Shown here one piece after another: positions 50,124 to 59,751 of a stretch of 64,000 nt of DNA. Below the pieces are notes generated by a model. That model made no database searches, was not told the origin of the DNA, and saw nothing but the letters and a program-made list of their open reading frames with translations. The translations under genes were made by a program, and so were the position numbers. The stretch is from contig NZ_CP129119.1 in NCBI RefSeq assembly GCF_030406775.1, positions 124,001 through 188,000 on the forward strand. The letters run 5' to 3'. Source of the DNA: Sporosarcina trichiuri (GTDB lineage: Bacteria > Bacillota > Bacilli > Bacillales_A > Planococcaceae). How positions within the stretch are numbered: position 1 is the first letter of the stretch; every line of letters starts with the position of its first letter.

Positions 50124-50210
50124 TATGTTCCCTCCGCTGGCGTTACCCAGATCAGGTTCAAAGGGTCTGCAGAATCTGCATCTCAACCGGTTGTCCGGTA
50201 CCCCTACATA
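50124..50210 (-). promoter_or_regulatory. TPP riboswitch
   Basis: On the minus strand: P1 TATGT/ACATA, GGGGTACC, the conserved GGTTGAGATG (variant of CUGAGA), then ACCCTTTGAACCTGATCTGG and GTAACGCCAGCGGAGGGAA, all THI-box landmarks. With the downstream terminator, TPP should switch the operon off. Confidence 0.95.
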
Positions 50211-50378
50211 TTGTCAGTGATGAAATTAGTCTATCCAACTACTACTTTGCCATACTTTCGGTGAACCTGCAACTCGGTTCTTCGGGCGGTTTTTCCTTTT
50301 CCCATTGAATTCAGTCATGATATACTGAGGAGTAAGGAAATTACAACTGATTCTGCAAACAGAAAGCGAGTGGTCACA

Positions 50379-51101
50379 ATGGGCCGTAAGTGGAACAACA
50401 TCAAAGAAAAGAAGGCGTCAAAAGATGCGAATACCAGCCGGATTTACGCAAAATTCGGCCGTGAAATATATGTAGCAGCGAAACAGGGGGAACCGGATCC
50501 GGAATCGAACCAGGCGCTGAAGATCGTTCTGGAGCGTGCGAAGACGTACAGCGTTCCGAAAACGATCATCGAGCGGGCAATTGAGAAAGCAAAAGGCGGA
50601 GGCGACGAGAATTACGACGAACTCCGCTATGAAGGCTTCGGACCGAACGGCTCCATGGTCATTGTCGATGCACTGACAAACAACGTTAACCGGACAGCCT
50701 CCGAAGTGCGTGCAGCGTTCGGCAAAAACGGCGGCAACATGGGAGTCAGCGGCTCGGTCGCATATATGTTCGACCATACGGCGGTATTCGGTGTCGAAGG
50801 CAAAACAGCGGATGACGTACTGGAGCTGATGATGGAGCATGACGTCGACGTCAATGATATTTCGGAAGAGGACGGACAAGTGCTCGTCTACGCGGACCCA
50901 TCCGCATTCCACGATGTGCAGGAAGCGTTCAAAGCAGAGGGCATCACTGAGTTCACCGTCGCAGAACTGATGATGATCGCGCAGAATGATGTCCAGCTGG
51001 ATCCGGAAGCTGCCGAGCAGTTTGAAAAGATGATCGATGCCATCGAAGATCTGGAAGATGTGCAGCAGGTCTACCATAACGTCGATCTCGAAAACGAGTA
51101 A
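50379..51101 (+). CDS. YebC/PmpR-family protein (YeeI-like)
   Basis: 240 residues: [20 protein letters not shown] at the N-terminus, then [40 protein letters not shown], and [16 protein letters not shown]. The family (TACO1/YebC) includes DNA-binding regulators and a translation factor acting at polyproline-type stalls. The NNIKEKK start marks the YeeI/YeeN subgroup. The ATG at 50379 is used; an in-frame GTG 9 bases upstream is possible. It is monocistronic. Confidence 0.9.
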   Translation: MGRKWNNIKEKKASKDANTSRIYAKFGREIYVAAKQGEPDPESNQALKIVLERAKTYSVPKTIIERAIEKAKGGGDENYDELRYEGFGPNGSMVIVDALTNNVNRTASEVRAAFGKNGGNMGVSGSVAYMFDHTAVFGVEGKTADDVLELMMEHDVDVNDISEEDGQVLVYADPSAFHDVQEAFKAEGITEFTVAELMMIAQNDVQLDPEAAEQFEKMIDAIEDLEDVQQVYHNVDLENE

Positions 51102-51107
51102 TGACTG

Positions 51108-51137
51108 GCCGTTCCGGGGAACCGGAGCGGCTTTTTT
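51108..51137 (+). terminator. Intrinsic terminator of the YebC-like gene
   Basis: GCCGTTCCGG pairs with CCGGAGCGGC, GGAA loop, then TTTTTT. Confidence 0.8.
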
Positions 51138-51264
51138 CCGTCTGTATAAGGCCGCCTCCGTTTCTTGACTTGCAATAGGGGGTAGGCTAAACTTGTGACA
51201 GGTACGGACAGTGATTGAACACGCGCCCCTGTGCTGTTTTGCTGTCCCGGAATGGAGGAGCCTC

Positions 51265-52485
51265 ATGGAAAAAACGGATTTTCTGCCCGTCATACTCGGG
51301 TCTGATGACAACGCATACGGCATGGCACGCGCTTTCCATGAACAGTATGGGATTGTCAGCATCGTGGCGACGAAAGGCGAACTGCTGTCAACGATGCACA
51401 GTAAGATCGTCGACAAACGGATCTTTGCGGACTTCGACGAGCCTGCTGTGTTCGTCAAGAGCCTGCTGCAGCTGAAAGATGACCTGCTGGAACGCACGGA
51501 AAAACTTCTATTGATAGCAAGTAACGAAAACTACGTCGAGCTTGCGGTCCGCAGCCGCAGCGAGCTGGAACCTTATTACATATTGCCGTTTGTGGATGAA
51601 CAGATGATGGATGATATCATCTTCAAAGAGAACTTCTACGATATGGCTGAGAAATACAACCTGGATTACCCGGACACGGTCATGTTTGAAAAGGGCATGG
51701 ATCCCCACGCACCTCTTCCATTCGACTTTCCGGTTGTCGTCAAGCCTTCGGACAGCATGCGTTATTTCATCGCGCAGTTCGAAGGGAAAAAAAAGGCGTA
51801 CGTCCTCCATACGAAAGAGGAGTATGTCGATGCGATTGAGAAGATCTACGGCTCGTCTTACGATGGGAAACTGATTATCCAGGATTACATTCCCGGCGAT
51901 GATACGGTCATGCGCGTGCTGAATGCGTATTGCGACCGCAACGGCAAAGTGCGGATGATGTGCCTTGGACATGTGATCTTGGAAGACTACACGCCGGTTT
52001 TGATCGGCAACTACGTCGGCATCGTCGGCGAGGAGAACCAGGCATTGTACGACCAGTACAAAACGTTCCTTGAAGCGATCGGGTTCACCGGCTATGCGAA
52101 TATCGACTTGAAGTACGACCGCCGGGACGGCAAATATAAAATCTTCGAACTTAACATCCGTCAGGGACGCAGCAGTTTCTTCGTCACAGCGAACGGCTAC
52201 AACATGGCGAAGTATTTGGTGGAAGACCGTGTCTATCATCGGGACAACCCCGTGGAATACGGCCGCAACGAAGTTCTCTGGCATGCGGTGCCGCTTAAAC
52301 TGCTCGTCAAGTACACGATGGATGATCAGCTCAAAAGTCAGGTGAAACGGCTTATCCGCGAAGGGAAGACGGCGTCCACACTGTATTACGAGCAGGACAA
52401 GAACCTGATGCGCACGCTGAAACTCCGCAACTATTACCGCAGCTACTACAAGCGGTTCGATCAGTATTTTAAACACAAAGACTAA
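51265..52485 (+). CDS. ATP-grasp carboxylate-amine ligase, candidate D-Asp/D-Glu ligase
   Basis: 406 residues from ATG behind GGAGGAG. ATP-grasp elements are FPVVVKPSDSMRYFIAQF, LIIQDYIPGDDTVMRVL, and FELNIRQGRSSFF with the Mg-binding Glu and Asn. The size and layout fit the D-aspartate ligase (Asl) group that adds a D-amino acid to the Lys side chain of peptidoglycan precursors. The next genes encode a Fem-type transferase and an Asp/Glu racemase, which supports a cross-bridge role. Assignment to D-Asp or D-Glu is inference; other ATP-grasp peptide ligases are possible. Confidence 0.75.
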   Translation: MEKTDFLPVILGSDDNAYGMARAFHEQYGIVSIVATKGELLSTMHSKIVDKRIFADFDEPAVFVKSLLQLKDDLLERTEKLLLIASNENYVELAVRSRSELEPYYILPFVDEQMMDDIIFKENFYDMAEKYNLDYPDTVMFEKGMDPHAPLPFDFPVVVKPSDSMRYFIAQFEGKKKAYVLHTKEEYVDAIEKIYGSSYDGKLIIQDYIPGDDTVMRVLNAYCDRNGKVRMMCLGHVILEDYTPVLIGNYVGIVGEENQALYDQYKTFLEAIGFTGYANIDLKYDRRDGKYKIFELNIRQGRSSFFVTANGYNMAKYLVEDRVYHRDNPVEYGRNEVLWHAVPLKLLVKYTMDDQLKSQVKRLIREGKTASTLYYEQDKNLMRTLKLRNYYRSYYKRFDQYFKHKD

Positions 52486-52547
52486 CGGCAATTGTACAGC
52501 CGCATCTGTCCTCGGCAGGTGTACTGCAGCTAAGGAGTGTCAATTCA

Positions 52548-53597
52548 GTGCCAATTTTGGATAAAAACAATGCGGCCGATGTCGGACGCTACAATGCGTT
52601 CATCCGGTCCTCTCCTCATCGGGCTTTGACACAGGACCTGAACTGGTCGCACGTTAAAGACGATTGGGGCAATGAACAAGTATATCTGGAAGAAGAGGGT
52701 GAGATTGTCGCGGCAATGTCCCTGCTCATCAAGCGCGTACCGGGCGGTTATTCGCTGCTCTATGCACCGCGCGGACCTGTCTGTGATGTTTACGATGAAA
52801 AGAAAGTGGCCGCGCTCATCAAAGAAGCTGAGCCGCTGGCGAAAAAGCACAAAGCGTTCGCTTTGAAAATGGATCCCGAAGCGGCATACGATGACCGGCT
52901 TGACCGGATCTACCGGGATGCCGGCTACACCGTGCACAACTCGGAAGCTGGAAAGGATGATCTCATCCAGCCGCGCATGAACATGATCGTCCAGCTCGAC
53001 GGGAAGGACGAGGAGACACTGATGGCGGGCTTCCGGAAAAAAACACGCAACCTGATCCGCAGTGCTGCGAAAAAAGGGGTCGAGACATCCTGGGCACGGA
53101 CCGATGATTATCTCACTGCGTTCTACGACATTTACAAGACGATGGCGGAGCGGAACCATATCACGACACGGTCGTATGAATACTTCGTCAAGCTCCGCGA
53201 TAACTTCGAAGGTCTCCGCGTCTATTTGATGACGCACGAAGGGGACAAGTTGGCCGGCGCTGTCACCATCAATTATAACGGTAAAATGTATTATCTTTAT
53301 GCCGGCAGCACGAACGTCAAACGCAACATGAACCCGAATCATCTTATGAACTTCGAGATGATGAAGTGGGGACTCGATGAAGGAGCGGTTTCATACGATT
53401 TAGGCGGTATTTTCAGCACGGATTCGGAAAAGGACGGCCTCTACTCATTCAAGAAGAGTTTCTTCAATGATGAAGAGGAAAGTGTGACAACATATATCGG
53501 CGAAATCGATCACGTCTACAAGCCGTTCCTGTACAGCATGTTCGTGAAAGTCGTGCCGAAGGTGCAGCAGCTGAAGAAAAAACTGAAACGCAATTGA
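52548..53597 (+). CDS. FemABX-type peptidoglycan bridge aminoacyltransferase
   Basis: 349 residues from GTG behind TAAGGAG. Two GNAT-like subdomains are visible: the first with YSLLYAPRGPVCDVYDEKK, the second with GFRKKTRNLIRSAAKKGVET, AGSTNVKRNMNPNHLMNFEM and YDLGGIFSTDSEKDGLYSFK, as in lipid II:glycine glycyltransferases. It transfers an amino acid from tRNA to the Lys side chain of a cell-wall precursor at the inner face of the membrane. A short spacer separates it from the ATP-grasp ligase. Confidence 0.9.
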   Translation: MPILDKNNAADVGRYNAFIRSSPHRALTQDLNWSHVKDDWGNEQVYLEEEGEIVAAMSLLIKRVPGGYSLLYAPRGPVCDVYDEKKVAALIKEAEPLAKKHKAFALKMDPEAAYDDRLDRIYRDAGYTVHNSEAGKDDLIQPRMNMIVQLDGKDEETLMAGFRKKTRNLIRSAAKKGVETSWARTDDYLTAFYDIYKTMAERNHITTRSYEYFVKLRDNFEGLRVYLMTHEGDKLAGAVTINYNGKMYYLYAGSTNVKRNMNPNHLMNFEMMKWGLDEGAVSYDLGGIFSTDSEKDGLYSFKKSFFNDEEESVTTYIGEIDHVYKPFLYSMFVKVVPKVQQLKKKLKRN

Positions 53598-53601
53598 ACA
53601 G

Positions 53602-53624
53602 GGGCTGCTCCGGCAGCTCTTTTT
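53602..53624 (+). terminator. Short terminator-like hairpin
   Basis: GGGCTGC pairs with GCAGCTC around TCCG, followed by TTTTTC. It lies between the Fem gene and the racemase, so these may be separate transcripts. Confidence 0.65.
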
Positions 53625-53727
53625 CAATTGCCGGCCCCTGCTGGCGGAACTTAACGGATATCCGTTCGTTCCTATAAGAAGAGCATTCATCAAATATGAA
53701 AAATCCGTACAGAAAGTTAGATGACAT

Positions 53728-54426
53728 ATGAAAACATTAGGAATCATCGGCGGTGTCGGTCCGCTGGCTACGATGTATTACGGCAATATGGTTGTCAGGC
53801 TGACCGATGCAAAGACCGATCAGGAACACATCAACATGATCATCCTGAATGACACCGCAATTCCCGATCGTACGGCGTTCATTCTGGACGATACGAAGGA
53901 GGACCCTGTGCCCCGGCTCGTGGAAGACGCGAAGAAGCTCGAGGCGCTCGGCGCTGATGTCATTGCAATTCCCTGCAATACGGCCCATACATTCTACAGA
54001 GATATCCAGCAGGCCATCGGCATTCCGCTTATCCATATGGTGAGGGAGACGGCGGATCGGGCGGCGGCGGAAGGGGCGGTGCGTGTCGGGATCCTGGCGA
54101 CGACAGGTACGATCCGGGCCGGCGTCTACCAGGATGCCTGCAGACAGGCCGGACTGACACCTGTAGTGCCCGATGACAGCACCCAGCAGCTGGTGATGCG
54201 TGTCATCTATGATCAGGTGAAAGCGGGACAGCCTGCAGATGAAGCGGTCTGGAACGAAATCACCGCCGCTATGGAAGCACAGCAGTGCGACCGGATCATT
54301 CTCGGATGCACCGAGCTGTCGATCGTGAAGGAGGAACTGGCGCTCGGCAGCCGATTCATCGACGCACTCCGTGTTCTGTCCGAAACGACAGTCATCCGTT
54401 GTGGTGCACCTTTGAGAAATCGCTGA
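53728..54426 (+). CDS. Aspartate/glutamate racemase family protein
   Basis: 232 residues: TLGIIGGVGPLATMYYGNMV at the N-terminus, the two catalytic Cys in IPCNTAH (Cys83) and LGCTELS (Cys194), and the Thr of GILATTGTIRAGVY. This is the PLP-independent RacD/RacX-type family that interconverts L and D forms of Asp or Glu. It would feed the D-amino acid to the nearby ATP-grasp ligase. The ribosome-binding site is weak (GTTAGATG). Confidence 0.9.
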   Translation: MKTLGIIGGVGPLATMYYGNMVVRLTDAKTDQEHINMIILNDTAIPDRTAFILDDTKEDPVPRLVEDAKKLEALGADVIAIPCNTAHTFYRDIQQAIGIPLIHMVRETADRAAAEGAVRVGILATTGTIRAGVYQDACRQAGLTPVVPDDSTQQLVMRVIYDQVKAGQPADEAVWNEITAAMEAQQCDRIILGCTELSIVKEELALGSRFIDALRVLSETTVIRCGAPLRNR

Positions 54427-54552
54427 GACAAAAGGTTTTCTGCCTCTCCGGCTTCTTTATTTTTCTTTGTCGAAATGCCCTGCTGTAAGGTTTACGACCC
54501 CTTTGGAAAAGGAATAGATAGATGGGTCCGAGAACAAGGAGGAACAAGCAAG

Positions 54553-54702
54553 ATGATGAAAATCGAAGAAACCAAAATGGATATGAAGCGCGAGGATGTC
54601 ATACAGCGCCTGGTGGATCGCGGTGTCTTTAAAATCGACGGAAAGCAATTGTATGAACTTCCATTCTACTCACTCATGAAAGAATATTATAAGCAAGTGT
54701 AA
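54553..54702 (+). CDS. FbpA-like small basic protein (49 aa)
   Basis: 49 residues from the first of two adjacent ATG codons after AAGGAGG. KREDVIQRLVDRGVFKIDGK followed by QLYELPFYSLMKEYYK matches the Fur-regulated basic protein A family (FbpA), small adaptors in iron sparing. No Fur box was seen upstream; instead GTTTAC-N15-GGAATA at 54490-54516 weakly resembles a sigma-B promoter. It is monocistronic. Confidence 0.75.
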   Translation: MMKIEETKMDMKREDVIQRLVDRGVFKIDGKQLYELPFYSLMKEYYKQV

Positions 54703-54710
54703 TGCTGACA

Positions 54711-54742
54711 GCCGGTTAAGGACTTTTCCCTTAGCCGGTTTT
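54711..54742 (+). terminator. Intrinsic terminator after the FbpA-like gene
   Basis: CCGGTTAAGG pairs with CCTTAGCCGG with one wobble pair, then TTTTG. Confidence 0.75.
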
Positions 54743-54777
54743 GTTATCAGGGAAAAACACGGAAACGGGGAGATGTC

Positions 54778-56235
54778 ATGAACAGCAGTACATCGATACG
54801 GGACAAGTTCCGCTGGGTGATCGATACCGATATTTTGACGCTGCAGCAGGCGATGGAGGACGGCAGACTGACCGCCGAACAATTGGTCCTGTTCTATTTG
54901 GACCGGATAGCAACTGTCGGACAGGAGACGGACGCTGTTCTCGAAGTGAACCCGCACGCACTGCAGATTGCACAGATGCTCGACGGGGAGCGGCAGCAGA
55001 CAGGCAGACGTTCCATGCTGCACGGGATCCCGATCCTTTTGAAAGACAACATGGATACCGGAGACGCGATGCATACAAGCGCGGGCAGCCTGGCGCTTGC
55101 GGATTATTATGCGCCGCGCGATTCGTTCCTGGCTGCAAAACTGCGCGAAGCGGGAGCAGTCCTTCTCGGAAAGACGAATATGACGGAATGGGCGAATTTC
55201 CTGTCCGAGGATATGCCGAACGGCTACAGTTCCCGCGGAGGGCAAGTCAAAAACCCTTACGGTCCCTTCGAAGTCGGCGGTTCAAGCTCGGGCTCCGCTG
55301 TGGCCGCGTCAGCAAGTCTGGCAGCCGCATGCATGGGGACGGAGACGACAGGGTCGATCATCCATCCGGCTGCACAGAACGGGATTGTCGGATTGAAACC
55401 GACCGTCGGCGCCATCAGCAGGCGGGGCATCATTCCGCTGTCGGTATCGCAGGATACGCCTGGTCCGATGGCGAGAACAGTTTCAGATGCGGCTATCGTA
55501 TTCCAGGCGTTGCTCGGAGAGGATCCGGAAGACCCAGTCACAGCGACCTGCCCATTCCGGGCGGCTGACGATTGGCTTGGCTTCCTGTCCGAGGATTCGC
55601 TGGCAGGCGTCAGGGTCGGTGTCGCCCGATCGATCTTCGCACGCGAAGTGTCCGATGAACGGATGGGGCTGTTCGAGTCGGCGCTGGCTGTACTGGAGCA
55701 GGCAGGTGCGATTATCAGAACGATCGACTTAGGGACGAAGGAAGATGACTTATGGTATGACGTACTGCTGCACGAGTGCAAGGCCGCGCTGAACGCGTAT
55801 CTCGGCAGGACCCCTGCAGTAAACCCGATCCGCTCAGTCGATGACATCATCCGTTACAACGAAGAACATCCGGCGGATACCCTCGCTTATGGCCAGGAGC
55901 TGCTGAAGGACATCAACAATCGGAGTGGCAGATTGACGGAACCTGCATATATTGAAGCACTCATCCGGAACCGCCATCTCGCTGAGAATGTCGCTCTCGG
56001 GAAAGCGATGGAGGAAAACGGGGTGGACGTGCTCGTATTCCCTCAGGATCACGGTTGCAGCTTTGAAGCGGCTGCAGGCTATCCGTCCGTCACGGTCCCG
56101 GCTGGTGTAACTGCGGAAGGCGAGCCATTCGGGCTGACGTTCACAGGGGAAGCATTCTCGGAACCGGACCTGATCGGCTATGCCTATGCATTCGAACAGC
56201 TGACACAGGCAAGGCAGACACCCTCAATTGTCTAG
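54778..56235 (+). CDS. Amidase signature family enzyme
   Basis: 485 residues with the Ser-cisSer-Lys triad: catalytic Lys in GIPILLKDNMDTGD (Lys89), the glycine/serine-rich GGSSSGSAVAASASLAAA, and the nucleophile region GTETTGSIIHPAAQNGIVGL. The length and N-terminal helical domain fit stand-alone amidases that hydrolyse carboxylic amides, not GatA, because no gatB or gatC is adjacent. GGGGAGATGTC lies directly upstream of the ATG. Substrate unknown. Confidence 0.88.
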   Translation: MNSSTSIRDKFRWVIDTDILTLQQAMEDGRLTAEQLVLFYLDRIATVGQETDAVLEVNPHALQIAQMLDGERQQTGRRSMLHGIPILLKDNMDTGDAMHTSAGSLALADYYAPRDSFLAAKLREAGAVLLGKTNMTEWANFLSEDMPNGYSSRGGQVKNPYGPFEVGGSSSGSAVAASASLAAACMGTETTGSIIHPAAQNGIVGLKPTVGAISRRGIIPLSVSQDTPGPMARTVSDAAIVFQALLGEDPEDPVTATCPFRAADDWLGFLSEDSLAGVRVGVARSIFAREVSDERMGLFESALAVLEQAGAIIRTIDLGTKEDDLWYDVLLHECKAALNAYLGRTPAVNPIRSVDDIIRYNEEHPADTLAYGQELLKDINNRSGRLTEPAYIEALIRNRHLAENVALGKAMEENGVDVLVFPQDHGCSFEAAAGYPSVTVPAGVTAEGEPFGLTFTGEAFSEPDLIGYAYAFEQLTQARQTPSIV

Positions 56236-56302
56236 AAGTGACTAACAAGCGGACCTCCAGTTATGGTAAACTGGAAGGAAGAGAGTGAAAGAGGGGATGG
56301 CT

Positions 56303-57463
56303 ATGTCCTTTTTAGAAGGATTTGAACGTACGGTTCAGGAAAAATGGAAATTCGAGAACGCAATGCCCATCCAGGAACAGATGATTCCGGAGATGCTGGC
56401 CGGACGTGATGTTGTCGCAGAATCACCGACAGGGTCGGGAAAGACGCTTGCGTACGTACTGCCGCTGCTGAATTTGACAGACGGCAGCAGAAAGCAGACG
56501 CAGGCACTGATCATCGCGCCTTCACAGGAATTATCGATGCAGATCGTCAATGTTATCCGTGAATGGGTGGCAGGTACACAGGTAACGGTCACCCAGCTGA
56601 TCGGCGGCGCCAACATGCAGCGTCAGATCGAGAAGCTGAAGAAGAAACCGACCATCGTTGTCGGGACCCCAGGCCGGCTGGCGGAACTCATCAAGAACAA
56701 AAAGCTCAAGATGACGGAAGTCCGCCATATCATATTGGATGAGGGCGACCAGCTGCTGTCACGCGAAAACCGGGTCATGGTAAAAGGGATCATCGAGGCG
56801 TCACATGAAGGACGGCAGGTCGCTGTCGTCTCCGCGACAATCACGGAAGAGATTGAGGACGTGGCGTCACGTTTCATGAAAGACCCGATCCGGCTGAAAG
56901 TGACGGCCGAAGAGATGCCTGCCTCCGGGGAAGTCATCCATTCGTATGTGAAGACGGATGTAAGGAACAAAACGGATCTCCTGCGGGGATTGTCACACGT
57001 GGAAGGCATGCGGGGACTCGCATTCCTGAATAATGTCGACCAGCTGCGCATGAAAGAGATGAAACTCCAATACGAGGGCGCTCCCGTCGGCGTGCTCTAT
57101 TCGGATATGACGAAGTTCGAGCGGCAGGAGACGCTCGATAAGTTCCGGAAGGGGGAGATCCGTATCCTCATCGCCACCGACCTCGCGGCACGCGGACTCG
57201 ATATCGAAGGATTGACGCATGTCATCCATGTCAACGTCCCGCACACGATCGAGCAGTATGTCCATCGTTCCGGACGGACTGGCAGGGCGGGAGCGGACGG
57301 AGAAGTACTGACGCTGCTGTCCTATGCGGAGGAACGGGATTACCGGAAACTTTCAAAAGGCTACAAGCCCGTGCAGAAAGTGTGGCACGGCGGAAAACTG
57401 ATCGAGGGCAATTCCAAGACGGTCGGCACTTCAGCCCGCACGATGCCGAAAAAGAAAAACTAA
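56303..57463 (+). CDS. yfmL: DEAD-box RNA helicase (YfmL-like)
   Basis: 386 residues. Q motif in MPIQEQMIPEMLAGRDVVAE, motif I ESPTGSGKTLAY, Ia APSQELSMQI, Ib GTPGRLAELI, II DEGDQLL (DEGD instead of DEAD), III VSATITEE, V ATDLAARGLDIEGL, VI HRSGRTGRAG. It is short, without a large C-terminal extension, and similar to B. subtilis YfmL, which takes part in large ribosomal subunit biogenesis. The start at 56303 is chosen over two upstream in-frame codons because AGAGGGG lies 6 bases before it. Confidence 0.88.
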   Translation: MSFLEGFERTVQEKWKFENAMPIQEQMIPEMLAGRDVVAESPTGSGKTLAYVLPLLNLTDGSRKQTQALIIAPSQELSMQIVNVIREWVAGTQVTVTQLIGGANMQRQIEKLKKKPTIVVGTPGRLAELIKNKKLKMTEVRHIILDEGDQLLSRENRVMVKGIIEASHEGRQVAVVSATITEEIEDVASRFMKDPIRLKVTAEEMPASGEVIHSYVKTDVRNKTDLLRGLSHVEGMRGLAFLNNVDQLRMKEMKLQYEGAPVGVLYSDMTKFERQETLDKFRKGEIRILIATDLAARGLDIEGLTHVIHVNVPHTIEQYVHRSGRTGRAGADGEVLTLLSYAEERDYRKLSKGYKPVQKVWHGGKLIEGNSKTVGTSARTMPKKKN

Positions 57464-57464
57464 C

Positions 57465-57505
57465 AAAAAAGGTCCTGCCCGGAGTGTTCCGGGCAGGACC
57501 TTTTT

Positions 57506-57506
<1 letters not shown>
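57465..57506. terminator. Bidirectional terminator
   Basis: AAAAAAGGTCCTGCCCGG pairs with its complement around a 6-base loop, between the convergent helicase and map genes. Confidence 0.88.
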
Positions 57507-58333
<827 letters not shown>

Positions 58334-58702
58334 CTACAGTTTGAACACTTTAATGCCCTGGACGATGTTCCAGATCAGGACGATCAGGAACAGGAAGCCG
58401 TAAGCGAGCATGATGAGCAGCGGGGCGGCGCCCATGTAACTGTAGGATTCCAGCATCCCGGCTGCACCCGGATCGGTCAGTAGCTGTTCAGTACGGGTCT
58501 TCATCGTAAGCAGGCGGAAAAACGAAAATACGGAAGCGGCAGCGATCAGAAATGCGGGAATCAGATGGGAAATGAAGGCCCGTTTGGAATGGTGCTTGAC
58601 GTCCCGGTCCTCCACAGCAAACCAGACGATGAGCGGAACGAGAAGGGGGGCGAAAAAGATGCTGAAGTAGCTGAGAGACGAAAGCGCTTTAGCGGATGTC
58701 AT
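58334..58702 (-). CDS. DUF4870-family membrane protein
   Basis: 122 residues with three transmembrane helices: LSYFSIFFAPLLVPLIVWF, the charged VEDRDVKHHSKRAFISHLIP loop, and LLIMLAYGFLFLIVLIWNIV. This matches the DUF4870 family, of unknown function. AAAGGAGCCTCC lies before the start. It is monocistronic. Confidence 0.8.
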   Translation of the reverse strand: MTSAKALSSLSYFSIFFAPLLVPLIVWFAVEDRDVKHHSKRAFISHLIPAFLIAAASVFSFFRLLTMKTRTEQLLTDPGAAGMLESYSYMGAAPLLIMLAYGFLFLIVLIWNIVQGIKVFKL

Positions 58703-58787
58703 GGCAGGAGGCTCCTTTCAGAGAAACGGTTTGTTCATCAGTATAGCCATTCCTCCCGCAAAACCTACATGGAATTCAGCGGGTACG

Positions 58788-58826
58788 GGAAAACCCTGTC
58801 CCGGCATATGCTAGAACAGGGTTTCC
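58788..58826 (-). terminator. Terminator overlapping the end of the TspO-like gene
   Basis: GGAAACCCTGT pairs with ACAGGGTTTTCC on the minus strand, with a long loop and a short T-run. The stem includes the last codons of the upstream gene. Confidence 0.55.
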
Positions 58827-59545
58827 TCAGATTTCGATTGCACGGTTGAAGGCGAAAGAATCCAATACCCGAAGACCATGAGCGCCATCAGGAATAATGC
58901 AGAAAGAGTGATGAAAAGCTCATCCATCCAGACATTCACGATAATGCCGAGGAAAACCCAGAGAATGACGGCTGTAATCGCTCCATCCCTGTGGTGAAAG
59001 CTGAAATGCAGCGCCACCGCTGCCAGTATCGATAAATTGAGGATTGTCCATAATACAATACTGAGACCGAGCCTGCTCCATTCATCGAAGACAAGAAGAT
59101 AGTTGGCATTCAAGACAAGGTCCACGATTGTCCATGCGAGAAACAAGGAAATCGGCACACGGCCGGCGAGATCATTACGCTTCTTCGGATACGTCCGGTA
59201 AAGCAGATACAATGTGATAAGAAGTACGATGGTAACAGTAAATGCCCGTGCATAATGACTGTAATGCCAAAGAGGGAACCAGACTGCATTCAGCAGGCAG
59301 GCAATTGAAAAAAGGACAATCCGTAATGGTGCGGAGAAATCCGAAGATCGCATCTTTATGATCCAATAGGCGAGAATCACGAGCAGCAGCGGACGGATCA
59401 GGAGTGCATAGTCAGCAGGCAGCAGCAGGACTGGAAGTTTATGGGCGATTTCAATTGTTGTCTGGCCATTGACCGGAATCGTGTTCGAAAGAAGAACCGA
59501 TCCGGTGAGCAAAAGAAAAGCGAAAGAACAAATCATTTTTTTCAT
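58811..59545 (-). CDS. TspO/MBR-like tryptophan-rich membrane protein
   Basis: 244 residues: a signal-like first helix, then about seven helices. CLLNAVWFPLWHYSHYARAF and SLFLAWTIVDLVLNANYLLV resemble the helix 2 and helix 3-4 cores of TspO/MBR proteins (tryptophan-rich sensory proteins), extended at both ends. TspO proteins bind porphyrins; the longer Bacillales type is not characterised. The symbol is therefore not assigned. The ribosome-binding site AGGAGGATAGTAC is good. Confidence 0.65.
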   Translation of the reverse strand: MKKMICSFAFLLLTGSVLLSNTIPVNGQTTIEIAHKLPVLLLPADYALLIRPLLLVILAYWIIKMRSSDFSAPLRIVLFSIACLLNAVWFPLWHYSHYARAFTVTIVLLITLYLLYRTYPKKRNDLAGRVPISLFLAWTIVDLVLNANYLLVFDEWSRLGLSIVLWTILNLSILAAVALHFSFHHRDGAITAVILWVFLGIIVNVWMDELFITLSALFLMALMVFGYWILSPSTVQSKSEETLF

Positions 59546-59751
59546 GTACTATCCTCCTGACTTTAGTATACTAGGAAGCAGCAGGCAGTAAGGATGCATT
59601 TATGAAGTTTTCATAACAATTCACTTGAAATGTACACATATGAGGAAAAGCGGTCAATTTGAATAACATGGTATAATCATCAGGACCGCAGGCATTTTTG
59701 TAATTGTTCAGCGGCTATTGCATACTGCCGCTGTGAGGAGTGAATCGGATT

